Shown one piece after another: positions 18,811-27,759 of a stretch of DNA of 64,000 bases. The notes beneath the pieces were generated by a model. It was given only the letters and a program-made list of their open reading frames with translations, made no database searches and was not told where the DNA came from. Numbering within the stretch: position 1 is the first letter of the stretch; the number at the start of each line of letters is the position of its first letter. Location: the NCBI GenBank assembly GCA_002813285.1, contig PHTZ01000001.1:1549501-1613500 (forward strand), written 5' to 3'. The DNA is from Flavobacteriaceae bacterium MAR_2009_75. GTDB lineage: Bacteria; Bacteroidota; Bacteroidia; Flavobacteriales; Flavobacteriaceae. A program made the position numbers and the translations under genes.

Positions 18811-20175
18811 ATGAGGTTATTTATTATGAAGGTGGCCATCGCATCGTTGTTAGTTGGTTGTGGTGGCCATTCTTCTAAAGAGAAGAAAGAAAAAGAGAAT
18901 TCGACAAAGACCGTAGAACTCACTGATGACCAATTGTTAGACTCTGTACAAAAACAGACTTTCGATTACTTCTGGGAAGGTGCCGAATCCCAATCAGGTT
19001 TAGCAAGAGAGCGTATTCACATGGATGATATCTATCCCACACATGATAAAGATATCATTACCATTGGGGGATCGGGATTTGGTCTTATGGCTATTCTAGT
19101 TGGTGTCGAAAGAGGATTTATAACCAGGGAACAGGCTCTTGAACGTTACGAGAAAAGTGTCGATTTCTTGGAAAAAGCCGACCGTTTTCATGGCGTTTGG
19201 CCGCACTGGTTGCTCCCTAGCGGTAAAATGACACCCTTTAGTAAAAAGGATAATGGTGGCGATTTAGTGGAAACGGCGTTTTTGGTTCAAGGTCTTTTGA
19301 CTGTCAAAGAATATTTTCAAGATGGCACCGAACGGGAAAAACGACTAGCCAATAAAATCCAGAAAATCTGGGAAGAAGTTGAATGGGATTGGTACACCAA
19401 AGGTGGTGAGAACGTTCTGTACTGGCATTGGTCTCCTGAGTATGAATGGGATATGAATTTCCCAGTTGGGGGGTACAATGAAGCATTGATCATGTACATT
19501 CTTGCTGCTGCATCTCCCACACATCCTATAAAAAAGGAAGTTTATGAACAGGGCTGGGCAAGAGATGGTGAAATAGCCAATGATACGACCTACTACGGAC
19601 TTGAAACCGAACTCGACCACTACGAGCATGACAAATCACCTGTCGGCCCTATGTTTTGGGCACACTATTCTTACTTAGGGCTTAACCCTAAAGGGCTTCA
19701 TGATCAATATGGAGACTACTGGAAACTGAACGTTAACCATACCCTTATCCAGTATAGACACGCCCTTGAAAATCCGGGTAATTTTAAAGGTCATGGTGAA
19801 AATCTATGGGGCCTTACTTCTAGCTATTCGATGAAAGGGTATGCAGGGCACCGACCCGATAAAGATATCGGGGTAATTTCCCCGACCGCTGCATTATCGT
19901 CTATGCCTTACGCCCCCGATAAGAGTATAGACGTTTTGCGGCATCTCTATACCGAACAAGATTCTTTGATCGGCAAGTATGGCCCTTATGATGCATTCAG
20001 TCTTGAAAACGAATGGTACGTACCTCGATACTTGGCCATTGATCAAGGGCCCATTCCCGTAATGATTGAGAATTATAGAAGTGGACTTTTTTGGAAGCTT
20101 TTCATGAAAAATGAAGAAGTTCAAAACGGGTTGAAAATATTGGGGTTTACAGTCAAAGAAAAAGCCGATGATTAG
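18811..20175 (+). CDS. GH144-type (glycoamylase-domain) endo-beta-1,2-glucanase candidate, lipoprotein
   Basis: I choose ATG 18811 over TTG 18796: it gives a lipoprotein signal with lipobox LLVGC. The 454-residue product is an (alpha/alpha)6-barrel protein of the former 'glycoamylase' domain, now GH144. Signatures are TIGGSGFGLMAILVGVERGF, ADRFHGVWPHW, KDNGGDLVETAFLVQGLL, PMFWAHYSYLGLNPKG, IGVISPTAALSSMPY and AIDQGPIPVMIENYRSGL. Characterised GH144 members cut beta-1,2-glucan to sophorooligosaccharides; the next gene but one (GH3) could then release glucose. Its last 8 bases overlap the next gene, a paralogue. Likely on the cell surface or in the periplasm. Confidence 0.85.
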   Translation: MRLFIMKVAIASLLVGCGGHSSKEKKEKENSTKTVELTDDQLLDSVQKQTFDYFWEGAESQSGLARERIHMDDIYPTHDKDIITIGGSGFGLMAILVGVERGFITREQALERYEKSVDFLEKADRFHGVWPHWLLPSGKMTPFSKKDNGGDLVETAFLVQGLLTVKEYFQDGTEREKRLANKIQKIWEEVEWDWYTKGGENVLYWHWSPEYEWDMNFPVGGYNEALIMYILAAASPTHPIKKEVYEQGWARDGEIANDTTYYGLETELDHYEHDKSPVGPMFWAHYSYLGLNPKGLHDQYGDYWKLNVNHTLIQYRHALENPGNFKGHGENLWGLTSSYSMKGYAGHRPDKDIGVISPTAALSSMPYAPDKSIDVLRHLYTEQDSLIGKYGPYDAFSLENEWYVPRYLAIDQGPIPVMIENYRSGLFWKLFMKNEEVQNGLKILGFTVKEKADD

Positions 20176-21592
20176 GTTTCTAACAGTTTTTACTTTTATC
20201 GCCCTTCTTTTCTCATGTTCCGGGGATGATGTTTCTGGCCCTACAGGGCTATCAGAACTTCCGGAAACCCCTACTGAGAACGCATCCGAAGAAGAAGAAA
20301 ATGAGGAAGAAGATGATGAGGAAGATGAAGCTCCTCAAATTTCAGACGAAGATCTTTTAGACCTGACCCAAGAAGAAACCTTCAACTATTTTTGGGATTT
20401 TGCACAAGTTGAATCGGGTTGTGCCCGAGAAAGGTATCATCCGAACGACCCTTCGAACGACGCCAATACGGTTACTACAGGTGGCACCGGTTTCGGACTC
20501 ATGGGTATTTTGGTCGGCATAGAGAGAGGTTTTATTTCCCGTGAGCAAGGTGTCGAAAGAATCGACCAAATTCTGGGCTTTTTAGAATCTGCAGATCGCT
20601 TTCACGGGGCATGGCCGCATTGGCTCGACGGTACAAGTGGCACTACAAGACCATTCAGTGAAAAAGACAATGGGGGCGATTTGGTCGAAACCGCTTTTCT
20701 TGCTCAAGGCTTAATTTGTATAAAAGAATATTTCAAGAACGGTTCTGAAACTGAAAAATCTTTGGCCGAACAGGCCGATGTGCTCTGGAAGGGTGTTGAA
20801 TGGGATTGGTACACACAAGAAGAGAATACATTATACTGGCACTGGAGTCCTGATTTTGATTTTGAAATTGGCTTAGAGCTAAAGGGTTATAACGAGGTAT
20901 TGATTTCTTACGTCATGGCAGCCGCTTCCCCCGAGCATTCCATTACTAAAGAGGTATATGCAAACGGCTGGGCTTCCAATGGTACTATTGCCAGTGCTAG
21001 TTCTGCTTATGACATTCCCCTGCTGGTTGATCATGCAGGCAATGCACCCAAGGGCGGACCTCTATTTTGGGCCCATTATTCGTATTTGGGGTTAAACCCG
21101 AATGGGCTTGTAGATGACTATGTGAACTACTGGAATGTGAATGTGAACCATTCGAAAATCAATTACAGTTATTGTGTTGAAAATCCAAAGAATTTTACCG
21201 ACTACGGTGAAAGTTGTTGGGGCCTTACCGCAAGTTATTCGCGAAACGATGATGGTAATCTGGGTTACAATGCACATAGCCCAGCAAATGACATTGGGGT
21301 CATCTCCCCTACTGCTGCCCTAAGTTCAATGCCCTATACTCCCAAGGAATCTATGCAGGCGCTCCGGTATTTTTATGAGCATAGAGACCAACTTTTAGGG
21401 CCCGCAGGGTTCTACGATGCTTTTAGTCCTGAAAATGATTTCTGGATCGCCGAAGCCTATCTGGCCATAGATCAGGGGCCAATTCTGGTAATGATCGAAA
21501 ATCACCGATCAGGTCTTCTTTGGAATCTCTTCATGCAGAATGAAGAGGTAAAAAACGGACTAGACCTCTTGGGGTTTAGTTATCAACAGTAA
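20168..21592 (+). CDS. Second GH144-type (glycoamylase-domain) enzyme, lipoprotein with acidic linker
   Basis: A 474-residue paralogue of the preceding enzyme, overlapping it by 8 bp (ATGATTAG). It has a lipobox (LLFSC, Cys17), then a very acidic linker (about residues 39-58, nearly all E and D) before the catalytic domain, which keeps every signature: TTGGTGFGLMGILVGIERGF, ADRFHGAWPHW, KDNGGDLVETAFLAQGL, PLFWAHYSYLGLNPNG, IGVISPTAALSSMPY, AIDQGPILVMIENHRSGL. The acidic tether after the lipid anchor resembles the export signal reported for surface lipoproteins of Bacteroidetes in charge, though longer, so this copy may be the surface one and the first periplasmic (inference). Probably endo-acting on beta-1,2-glucan. 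Confidence 0.85.
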   Translation: MIRFLTVFTFIALLFSCSGDDVSGPTGLSELPETPTENASEEEENEEEDDEEDEAPQISDEDLLDLTQEETFNYFWDFAQVESGCARERYHPNDPSNDANTVTTGGTGFGLMGILVGIERGFISREQGVERIDQILGFLESADRFHGAWPHWLDGTSGTTRPFSEKDNGGDLVETAFLAQGLICIKEYFKNGSETEKSLAEQADVLWKGVEWDWYTQEENTLYWHWSPDFDFEIGLELKGYNEVLISYVMAAASPEHSITKEVYANGWASNGTIASASSAYDIPLLVDHAGNAPKGGPLFWAHYSYLGLNPNGLVDDYVNYWNVNVNHSKINYSYCVENPKNFTDYGESCWGLTASYSRNDDGNLGYNAHSPANDIGVISPTAALSSMPYTPKESMQALRYFYEHRDQLLGPAGFYDAFSPENDFWIAEAYLAIDQGPILVMIENHRSGLLWNLFMQNEEVKNGLDLLGFSYQQ

Positions 21593-21662
21593 TACTCTTT
21601 AGGCAAATAAAGCCTGTAATCTACCTCAACCAAGATTGCCAATTTATACCGAACAATAAAAG

Positions 21663-23936
21663 ATGATTCCAATGATGAATAGAGTTGTTTTATACACTGT
21701 GCTACTACTACTAACCGGTAAAATCATGGCACAAGAGCGTATACCTAAAGTAGAAGCACTGTTAGAGAAAATGACTTTGGAGGAAAAAATAGGTCAACTA
21801 AACCTTTTGACTCCCGGAGGAGGCATCGCTACAGGCTCAGTGGTCAGTGAAAATGTCGAAAAGAAAATAAAGGCGGGCCAAGTTGGTGGACTTTTCGGTG
21901 TTGCCGGACCTGAGAAGGTGCGCCAGGCACAAGAAATTGCCATCAAAAATTCACGGCTCAAGATACCACTACTTATTGGTTCAGATATTATTCATGGGTA
22001 TAAAACGACTTTTCCCATTCCACTGGGCACATCTTCAAGTTGGGATATGGAACTTATTCAAAAAATGGCAGAAGTAGCGGCGAAAGAGGCCACGGCCGAT
22101 GGCATCAACTGGAACTTCTCCCCTATGGTCGATATTGCTCGCGACCCTCGCTGGGGCCGCATTTCGGAAGGTGCCGGGGAAGACCCTTATCTAGGTAGTG
22201 CTATTGCTTCGGCCATGGTTAGAGGATATCAGGGAAGCGACTTAACGGATGCCAGAACCATGATGGCCTGTGTTAAACATCTGGCTCTATATGGAGCAGT
22301 TGAAGCTGGTCGAGACTATAATTCCGTAGACATGAGCAAGCTGAAAATGTACAATCAATACCTGCCCGTGTACAAAGCGGCCATTGATGCCGGTGTTGGT
22401 AGTGCCATGACATCCTTTAATGATATTGATGGGGTACCCGCCTCCGGCAATAAATGGTTGATTACAGACCTTTTGAGAAAACAATGGGGCTTTGAAGGTT
22501 TCGTAGTCTCTGACTATACCTCTATAAACGAAATGACCGCCCACGGCTTGGGCAACCTTCAAGACGTTTCCGCCTTGGCCCTAAAAGCAGGTTTGGATAT
22601 GGATATGGTCGGGGAAGGTTTTTTGACCACCCTTAAAAAATCGGTAGAGGAGGGCAAAGTGACCGAAGAAGAAATCACCACGGCCTGTAGACGGGTATTG
22701 ACCGCAAAACATCAACTCGGTCTTTTTAATGATCCCTACCGATATTCTGATAAATCAAGACCTGCAAAAGATATCTTAACTGCTGAAAATCGTGAATTGG
22801 CCAGGGAAGCCGCAAAGCGCTCATTTGTATTATTAAAGAATTACAACAATACATTACCACTTCAAAAGACCGGTACGATTGCACTTATCGGCCCCTTGGC
22901 GAATAATAAAAATAACATGCTTGGCACTTGGGCACCCACTGGTGACCCACAGTTGTCGGTTCCGGTACTAGAGGGTTTTAAGAATGTCGCGCCCAAAGCA
23001 CATGTTACTTATGCCAAGGGAGCGAATATCACCGATAATCCTGATTTGGCTGAACGAGCTAATGTATTTGGTACTCGTGTTGAAATAGACACCGACCCTG
23101 AAGCTTTACTCAACCGAGCTTTGAACGTAGCTAGCAAGGCTGATGTAATCATTGCAGTAATGGGTGAAGCAAGCGAGTTTAGCGGAGAGGCTGCTAGTCG
23201 TACGAATCTGTCACTCCCTGCAAGTCAAAAAAAGCTTTTAAAAGTATTGGAAAAGACCGGCAAACCCATGGTAATTGTTCTTATGAGCGGCAGACCTTTG
23301 ACGATAGAGGAAGAACTCGAACTTCCGGCTAGTTTATTACAGGTATGGCATCCGGGCATAGAAGCTGGTAATGCCATTGCACATGTTATTTTCGGGGATT
23401 ACAATCCGTCTGGAAAACTTACCGCTACCTGGCCGCGAAATGTGGGGCAAATACCTATTTATCACAGTTCAAAAATCACCGGGCGACCTGCTTCCAAAGA
23501 CAATAACCATCAGAAATTCAAGTCGAATTATCTTGATGTTCACAATGACCCCTTGCTGGTCTTCGGCTATGGACTAAGTTATACCGATTTCGCCTACTCT
23601 AACCTGAGGTTGAACAAGACTGAGGTGAGTGACGGAGAATCAATCACCGTTTCCGTTGATGTCACCAATACAGGTGATTACGATGGAGAAGAAACCGTAC
23701 AGTTATACCTAAAAGATGTAGTGCGAAGCATTACACCCCCGAAACGGCAACTCAAAGGTTTCAAAAAAGTATTTTTAAACAAGGGGGAAACGAAAACCGT
23801 ATCGCTTACCCTAACCCCTGAACATCTTAAATTCTACAATAGCGAATTAAAATTTATCGCCGAGCCGGGAGATTTCGAGGTATTTGTAGGAACGGATTCC
23901 AATGCAGAGCATAAGGTAGAATTCACCCTCAATTAG
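21663..23936 (+). CDS. GH3 beta-glucosidase
   Basis: A 757-residue periplasmic glycoside hydrolase family 3 enzyme with a signal peptide (to about residue 23, ending MAQ). The N-terminal TIM-like domain has DPRWGRISEGAGEDPYL, VKHLALYGAVEAGRDY and the nucleophile motif GFVVSDYTS (Asp284). The alpha/beta sandwich domain carries the likely acid/base segment GEASEFSGEAASRTNLSLP, and a fibronectin III-like domain closes the protein (VTNTGDYDGEETVQLYL). It removes glucose from the non-reducing end of oligosaccharides. With two GH144 enzymes upstream, sophorose and longer beta-1,2-glucans are the best guess; such pairing is known in Bacteroides. It lies 70 bp after the GH144 pair and 41 bp before a sulfatase. 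Confidence 0.93.
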   Translation: MIPMMNRVVLYTVLLLLTGKIMAQERIPKVEALLEKMTLEEKIGQLNLLTPGGGIATGSVVSENVEKKIKAGQVGGLFGVAGPEKVRQAQEIAIKNSRLKIPLLIGSDIIHGYKTTFPIPLGTSSSWDMELIQKMAEVAAKEATADGINWNFSPMVDIARDPRWGRISEGAGEDPYLGSAIASAMVRGYQGSDLTDARTMMACVKHLALYGAVEAGRDYNSVDMSKLKMYNQYLPVYKAAIDAGVGSAMTSFNDIDGVPASGNKWLITDLLRKQWGFEGFVVSDYTSINEMTAHGLGNLQDVSALALKAGLDMDMVGEGFLTTLKKSVEEGKVTEEEITTACRRVLTAKHQLGLFNDPYRYSDKSRPAKDILTAENRELAREAAKRSFVLLKNYNNTLPLQKTGTIALIGPLANNKNNMLGTWAPTGDPQLSVPVLEGFKNVAPKAHVTYAKGANITDNPDLAERANVFGTRVEIDTDPEALLNRALNVASKADVIIAVMGEASEFSGEAASRTNLSLPASQKKLLKVLEKTGKPMVIVLMSGRPLTIEEELELPASLLQVWHPGIEAGNAIAHVIFGDYNPSGKLTATWPRNVGQIPIYHSSKITGRPASKDNNHQKFKSNYLDVHNDPLLVFGYGLSYTDFAYSNLRLNKTEVSDGESITVSVDVTNTGDYDGEETVQLYLKDVVRSITPPKRQLKGFKKVFLNKGETKTVSLTLTPEHLKFYNSELKFIAEPGDFEVFVGTDSNAEHKVEFTLN

Positions 23937-23977
23937 GCCGTTTATAAATCTATCGGATAATATTTCAACTTATCACT

Positions 23978-25639
23978 ATGGGCACGTTTTCTTTATTTAA
24001 ATCACACAGACCTTTACACTGCTTGTTTATTGCACTTCTCACTTTAGGAGGCTGTAACGACCGGAAAACGGAAAATACTAAACCTACCGAGACACCGAAT
24101 ATCATATTTGTCATGGCCGATGACCATGCCATTCAGGCTATAAGCGCCTATGGCCACCCCATCAGCCAATTGGCACCAACCCCTAATATTGACAGGCTGG
24201 CTAAAAAGGGAGCACTTTTCACCCATAGTTATGTTACCAATTCTATTTGTGGGCCAAGCAGAGCCGTCATTCTTACCGGAAAGCACAGTCACATTAACGG
24301 ATTTAGGCAGAACGGAGACCATTTTGATGGTAATCAACCGACCCTACCAAAGATGCTACAAGAGGTCGGTTATGAAACAGCGGTTGTTGGCAAATGGCAT
24401 CTTCATGGCCATCCTCAAGGTTTCGACCATTGGAAAATTATTGTCGACCAGGGCAACTACTACAATCCTGATTTTATAGAAAACGGAGATACTACCCGAA
24501 TAAACGGGTACGCCACAGATATTATTACGAACGGTGCTTTAGATTGGTTGCGACATAAACGAAACGATTCACAACCTTTTTTTCTAATGGTTCATCACAA
24601 AGCCCCTCATCGCAATTGGATGCCGGCCTTGAGACACACCAATAGATATGACTCCATAAAATTTCCGTTGCCAGAAACCTATTTCCCAGAGTTTGAAAAC
24701 CAACAAGCCGCAGAAGAACAATTACAGACCATTTATGACGATATGTACGAAGGCCACGATCTTAAAATGACCAGATCGTTGGGTTCTACCGAACTGGCCC
24801 ATAACCCGTGGACTACAGATTTCGAAAGAATGTCAAAAGAACAACGTAACGAATGGGATGCCGCCTATTTACCAAAAAATAACGCTTTCCACAAGTCAGA
24901 CCTACAGGGCAAGGCATTGGCCGAATGGAAGGGTCAAAGGTATCTACAAGATTATATGGCAACCATTGCCGCAGTAGACGAGGGTGTGGGCGAGATACTT
25001 GATTATCTAGAGGAAAGTGGACTAGAACAAAACACTATGGTGGTTTATACCTCTGATCAGGGGTTTTATATGGGCGAAAAGGGCTGGTTCGATAAACGTT
25101 TTATGTACGAGGAATCTTTTAGAACCCCTCTTTTAATGCAATTGCCCGGTACTATTAAGCCCGGCAGAAAAATAAATGCCTTAGTTCAGAATTTAGATTT
25201 TGCCCAAACCTTTCTTGATTTGGCCGGAGCCGAAGAAATGACTTCTGAAATGCAAGGCCAATCTTTAAAAGGTCTTCTAGATGGTAGCATTCAAGATGAT
25301 GATTTTCGTGACCTTATTTATTATCACTATTACGATTATCCTGCCTTTCATATGGTCAAAAAGCATTATGGTATTAGAACGAAACGCTACAAGCTAATAC
25401 ACTTTTATGATGATATCGATACTTGGGAATTTTATGATCTTGATAACGATTCTATGGAGCTCGACAATAAGATTGATGACCAAGCTTATACCTCGGTAAT
25501 CAAGACCATGCACCAAAAACTGGATAGCATTCAGAAAGTTTACAAGGTGAGCGCTAAAGAATTCGAACGGGCACCTCAAGAAAAGGTCGGCCGTGCTTAC
25601 AAACAATTTAAAAGATTAAGGGGCCAAGCTGTCAACTAA
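23978..25639 (+). CDS. S1-family (formylglycine) sulfatase, lipoprotein
   Basis: A 553-residue lipoprotein (LGGC, Cys26) of the type I sulfatase family. Metal ligands are in IIFVMADDH (Asp48, Asp49), the modification motif is CGPSR (Cys91 to formylglycine, followed by LTGKH at about 99-103), and later come VVGKWHLHG, HHKAPHRNW and VVYTSDQGFYMGEKGWFDKR. All catalytic elements are present. It is transcribed with the GH144/GH3 operon (41 bp behind GH3) and converges on the fucosidase operon 13 bp away, so it could act on a sulfated fucan or on a charged decoration of the glucan. The formylglycine motif is shared with phosphonate-ester hydrolases, so a phosphodiester target is not excluded. The activating enzyme is not in the window. 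Confidence 0.92.
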   Translation: MGTFSLFKSHRPLHCLFIALLTLGGCNDRKTENTKPTETPNIIFVMADDHAIQAISAYGHPISQLAPTPNIDRLAKKGALFTHSYVTNSICGPSRAVILTGKHSHINGFRQNGDHFDGNQPTLPKMLQEVGYETAVVGKWHLHGHPQGFDHWKIIVDQGNYYNPDFIENGDTTRINGYATDIITNGALDWLRHKRNDSQPFFLMVHHKAPHRNWMPALRHTNRYDSIKFPLPETYFPEFENQQAAEEQLQTIYDDMYEGHDLKMTRSLGSTELAHNPWTTDFERMSKEQRNEWDAAYLPKNNAFHKSDLQGKALAEWKGQRYLQDYMATIAAVDEGVGEILDYLEESGLEQNTMVVYTSDQGFYMGEKGWFDKRFMYEESFRTPLLMQLPGTIKPGRKINALVQNLDFAQTFLDLAGAEEMTSEMQGQSLKGLLDGSIQDDDFRDLIYYHYYDYPAFHMVKKHYGIRTKRYKLIHFYDDIDTWEFYDLDNDSMELDNKIDDQAYTSVIKTMHQKLDSIQKVYKVSAKEFERAPQEKVGRAYKQFKRLRGQAVN

Positions 25640-25652
25640 GCCCCAATCAATT

Positions 25653-27749
25653 CTATTTTTTATTCGTAATGACCCCAACTTCACCAAAAGAAGCGGTATG
25701 GTCTTCGCCATCGACCATAATAGCCTTTAATTTAATATAACGACCCGTAGTCGGCTTGAAGTTTATGGTCTGTAATATTCGGTTGTTGACCACGTTACCA
25801 AACTCCCCCTTAGAAACAGTTTTCCAACTTCTATTGTTACTGCTTACAGCAAACTCATAATCGGTAATAATACCAAAGGGGTATCTATCTTGAATAGGTA
25901 AATAAGTGAACCCCTTTAACTCATAACTCTCACCAAGGTCTATAACTATTTCTTGAGGTGTTTTTACACCTTTATCGGTAGCCCAAGAAGTTGAAGGGTT
26001 CTCGTCAATAAGTTTTTCAGTTTCGTCGATATTTCCAGTAGAAACGCTAACGACCTTCCAGTCTTTCTTGGCAATATCAAGGTAGGTCATTTGGCTTTCA
26101 GATTGTTCTCCCGTTTCACTATCGTAACCAATCGCTTTGAGTGTTGTGGGCTTTTCTACCATAAATGGTTTTTCATATTTCTTACTGTTATTGTTAGGCT
26201 CGCTCCCATCTAAAGTATAATATATATCGACCTCATCATCCGGCACGGAAAGACTTACCAAACCACTTCGTTCTCTGTTGACCTCAGGTGCAATCAATAA
26301 ATTGGGCGCACGGTATAATTCTACATTACAGATGACAAGAGGTCCTTTAGACTCTAAAAAGTTTACTTTGATTTTTGTAGCTTCGACTGTGTCGAACCGG
26401 AGTATTCGCTTGTTACCGACAGTGGTCTGTTCATCGATAGTTTGCCACTCTCCGTTCACCTCAGCTTCCACCGAAAATTTGATGATCCTTTGACCTAATG
26501 GAATATACTCTTGTAATAGAATACGGTTAACTTCCGTAGGTTTGTCAAATTCAAAAGTCAACGAAGCCGTATCTACCTCATCGCTGGTTGCCCAATAGGT
26601 CTCATCATCGCCATCGTTCACGTTCGAAGCCTCGAATGCCGAATCATCACCTCTTACTTCAGTGGCCGTTACTTGAAGGCCTTGTGCCAGTTCGTTTGCA
26701 AAATCTTTATCAATTTGCTTTCTGAGTGCCATCAATTGCTTCACATCTGTTTCGTGAACCAAACCTCTGTCATCAACAGGCAGGTTCAATAAGAAGTTAC
26801 CATTTCTTCCTATGGATTCATAAAACGTCTGAACCAGGCGAGGTAAACTTTTCACTTGATGATCTTCTCTTGGGTGATAATACCAACCCGGACGAATGGA
26901 GGTATTTACTTCGGCCGGAAGCCAATGTGTACCATCTTGATGACCTGAACGAAGTTCTTTGTATCTCGGCCAACCCGGATAAATTTCATCACGTCTCATA
27001 ATGCTCCAGTTGGTTTCGTTGGCAAAACCTTCTTCAGTACCCACCCATCGAATGTCTGGTCCGCCATCACTGAATATAACCGCATTGGGCTGAAGTTCAC
27101 GAACGGTTTCGGTAACCTTGTCCCATTGATAGTACGTTTTATTGTCTATTTTACGCTCTTCATTGGCACCGCCATAATAACCTGTTCCACCATTGGCCCC
27201 ATCGAACCAAACTTCGAATACTTCGCCATAATTGGTCAAGAGTTCTCGTAATTGTTTATGATAACTGGCGACATATTCGGGTTTTCCATAGTCGGCATCG
27301 TTACGGTCCCAAGGCGATAGGTAGACCCCGAATTTGAGTCCGAATTCTTCACAGGCTTCCGATAAATCTTTTATTAAATCACCCTTACCATCTTTCCATG
27401 GAGAATTCTTGACCGAATGCTCAGTAGTTTTGGTAGGCCAAAGACAAAACCCATCATGGTGTTTAGCGGTAATAATAATACCTTTCATACCGGCATCTTT
27501 AGCAACTTTGGCCCACTGTCTCACATCTAACTCCGTTGGATTGAACGTCTCGGGTGATTCTCCGCCCAAACCCCATTCCATATCGGTAAAGGTGTTCATA
27601 TTAAAATGTACAAAAGCATAATATTCCATATCATGCCAAGCCAAATGGCGTTCAGAGGGTAATGGCCCAACCGGTTTCGGAGGCTCTACCGTTTTGCACG
27701 AAGCCAGTAAAAAAATAATTGCGGTTACAAGTAGTTTGGTCATTTTCAT
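25653..27749 (-). CDS. GH29 alpha-L-fucosidase with F5/8-type binding modules and chitobiase-like C-terminal domain
   Basis: A 698-residue lipoprotein (LASC, Cys18). The GH29 catalytic domain (about residues 30-350) has AFVHFNMNTFT, AKHHDGFCLWPT and the nucleophile segment VWFDGANGG (Asp183). Behind it are an F5/8-type C (CBM32-like) module (about 365-475), a CHB_HEX_C-like strand segment (about 480-545; VDIYYTLDGSEP) and a second F5/8 module (about 555-695). The domain order is typical of Bacteroidetes GH29 enzymes of the regiospecific branch that hydrolyse fucosylated oligosaccharides, but the linkage cannot be read here. It is the last gene of the minus-strand fucose operon, 10 bp after the unassigned hydrolase. 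Confidence 0.92.
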   Translation of the reverse strand: MKMTKLLVTAIIFLLASCKTVEPPKPVGPLPSERHLAWHDMEYYAFVHFNMNTFTDMEWGLGGESPETFNPTELDVRQWAKVAKDAGMKGIIITAKHHDGFCLWPTKTTEHSVKNSPWKDGKGDLIKDLSEACEEFGLKFGVYLSPWDRNDADYGKPEYVASYHKQLRELLTNYGEVFEVWFDGANGGTGYYGGANEERKIDNKTYYQWDKVTETVRELQPNAVIFSDGGPDIRWVGTEEGFANETNWSIMRRDEIYPGWPRYKELRSGHQDGTHWLPAEVNTSIRPGWYYHPREDHQVKSLPRLVQTFYESIGRNGNFLLNLPVDDRGLVHETDVKQLMALRKQIDKDFANELAQGLQVTATEVRGDDSAFEASNVNDGDDETYWATSDEVDTASLTFEFDKPTEVNRILLQEYIPLGQRIIKFSVEAEVNGEWQTIDEQTTVGNKRILRFDTVEATKIKVNFLESKGPLVICNVELYRAPNLLIAPEVNRERSGLVSLSVPDDEVDIYYTLDGSEPNNNSKKYEKPFMVEKPTTLKAIGYDSETGEQSESQMTYLDIAKKDWKVVSVSTGNIDETEKLIDENPSTSWATDKGVKTPQEIVIDLGESYELKGFTYLPIQDRYPFGIITDYEFAVSSNNRSWKTVSKGEFGNVVNNRILQTINFKPTTGRYIKLKAIMVDGEDHTASFGEVGVITNKK

Positions 27750-27759
27750 TGTAGATAAT

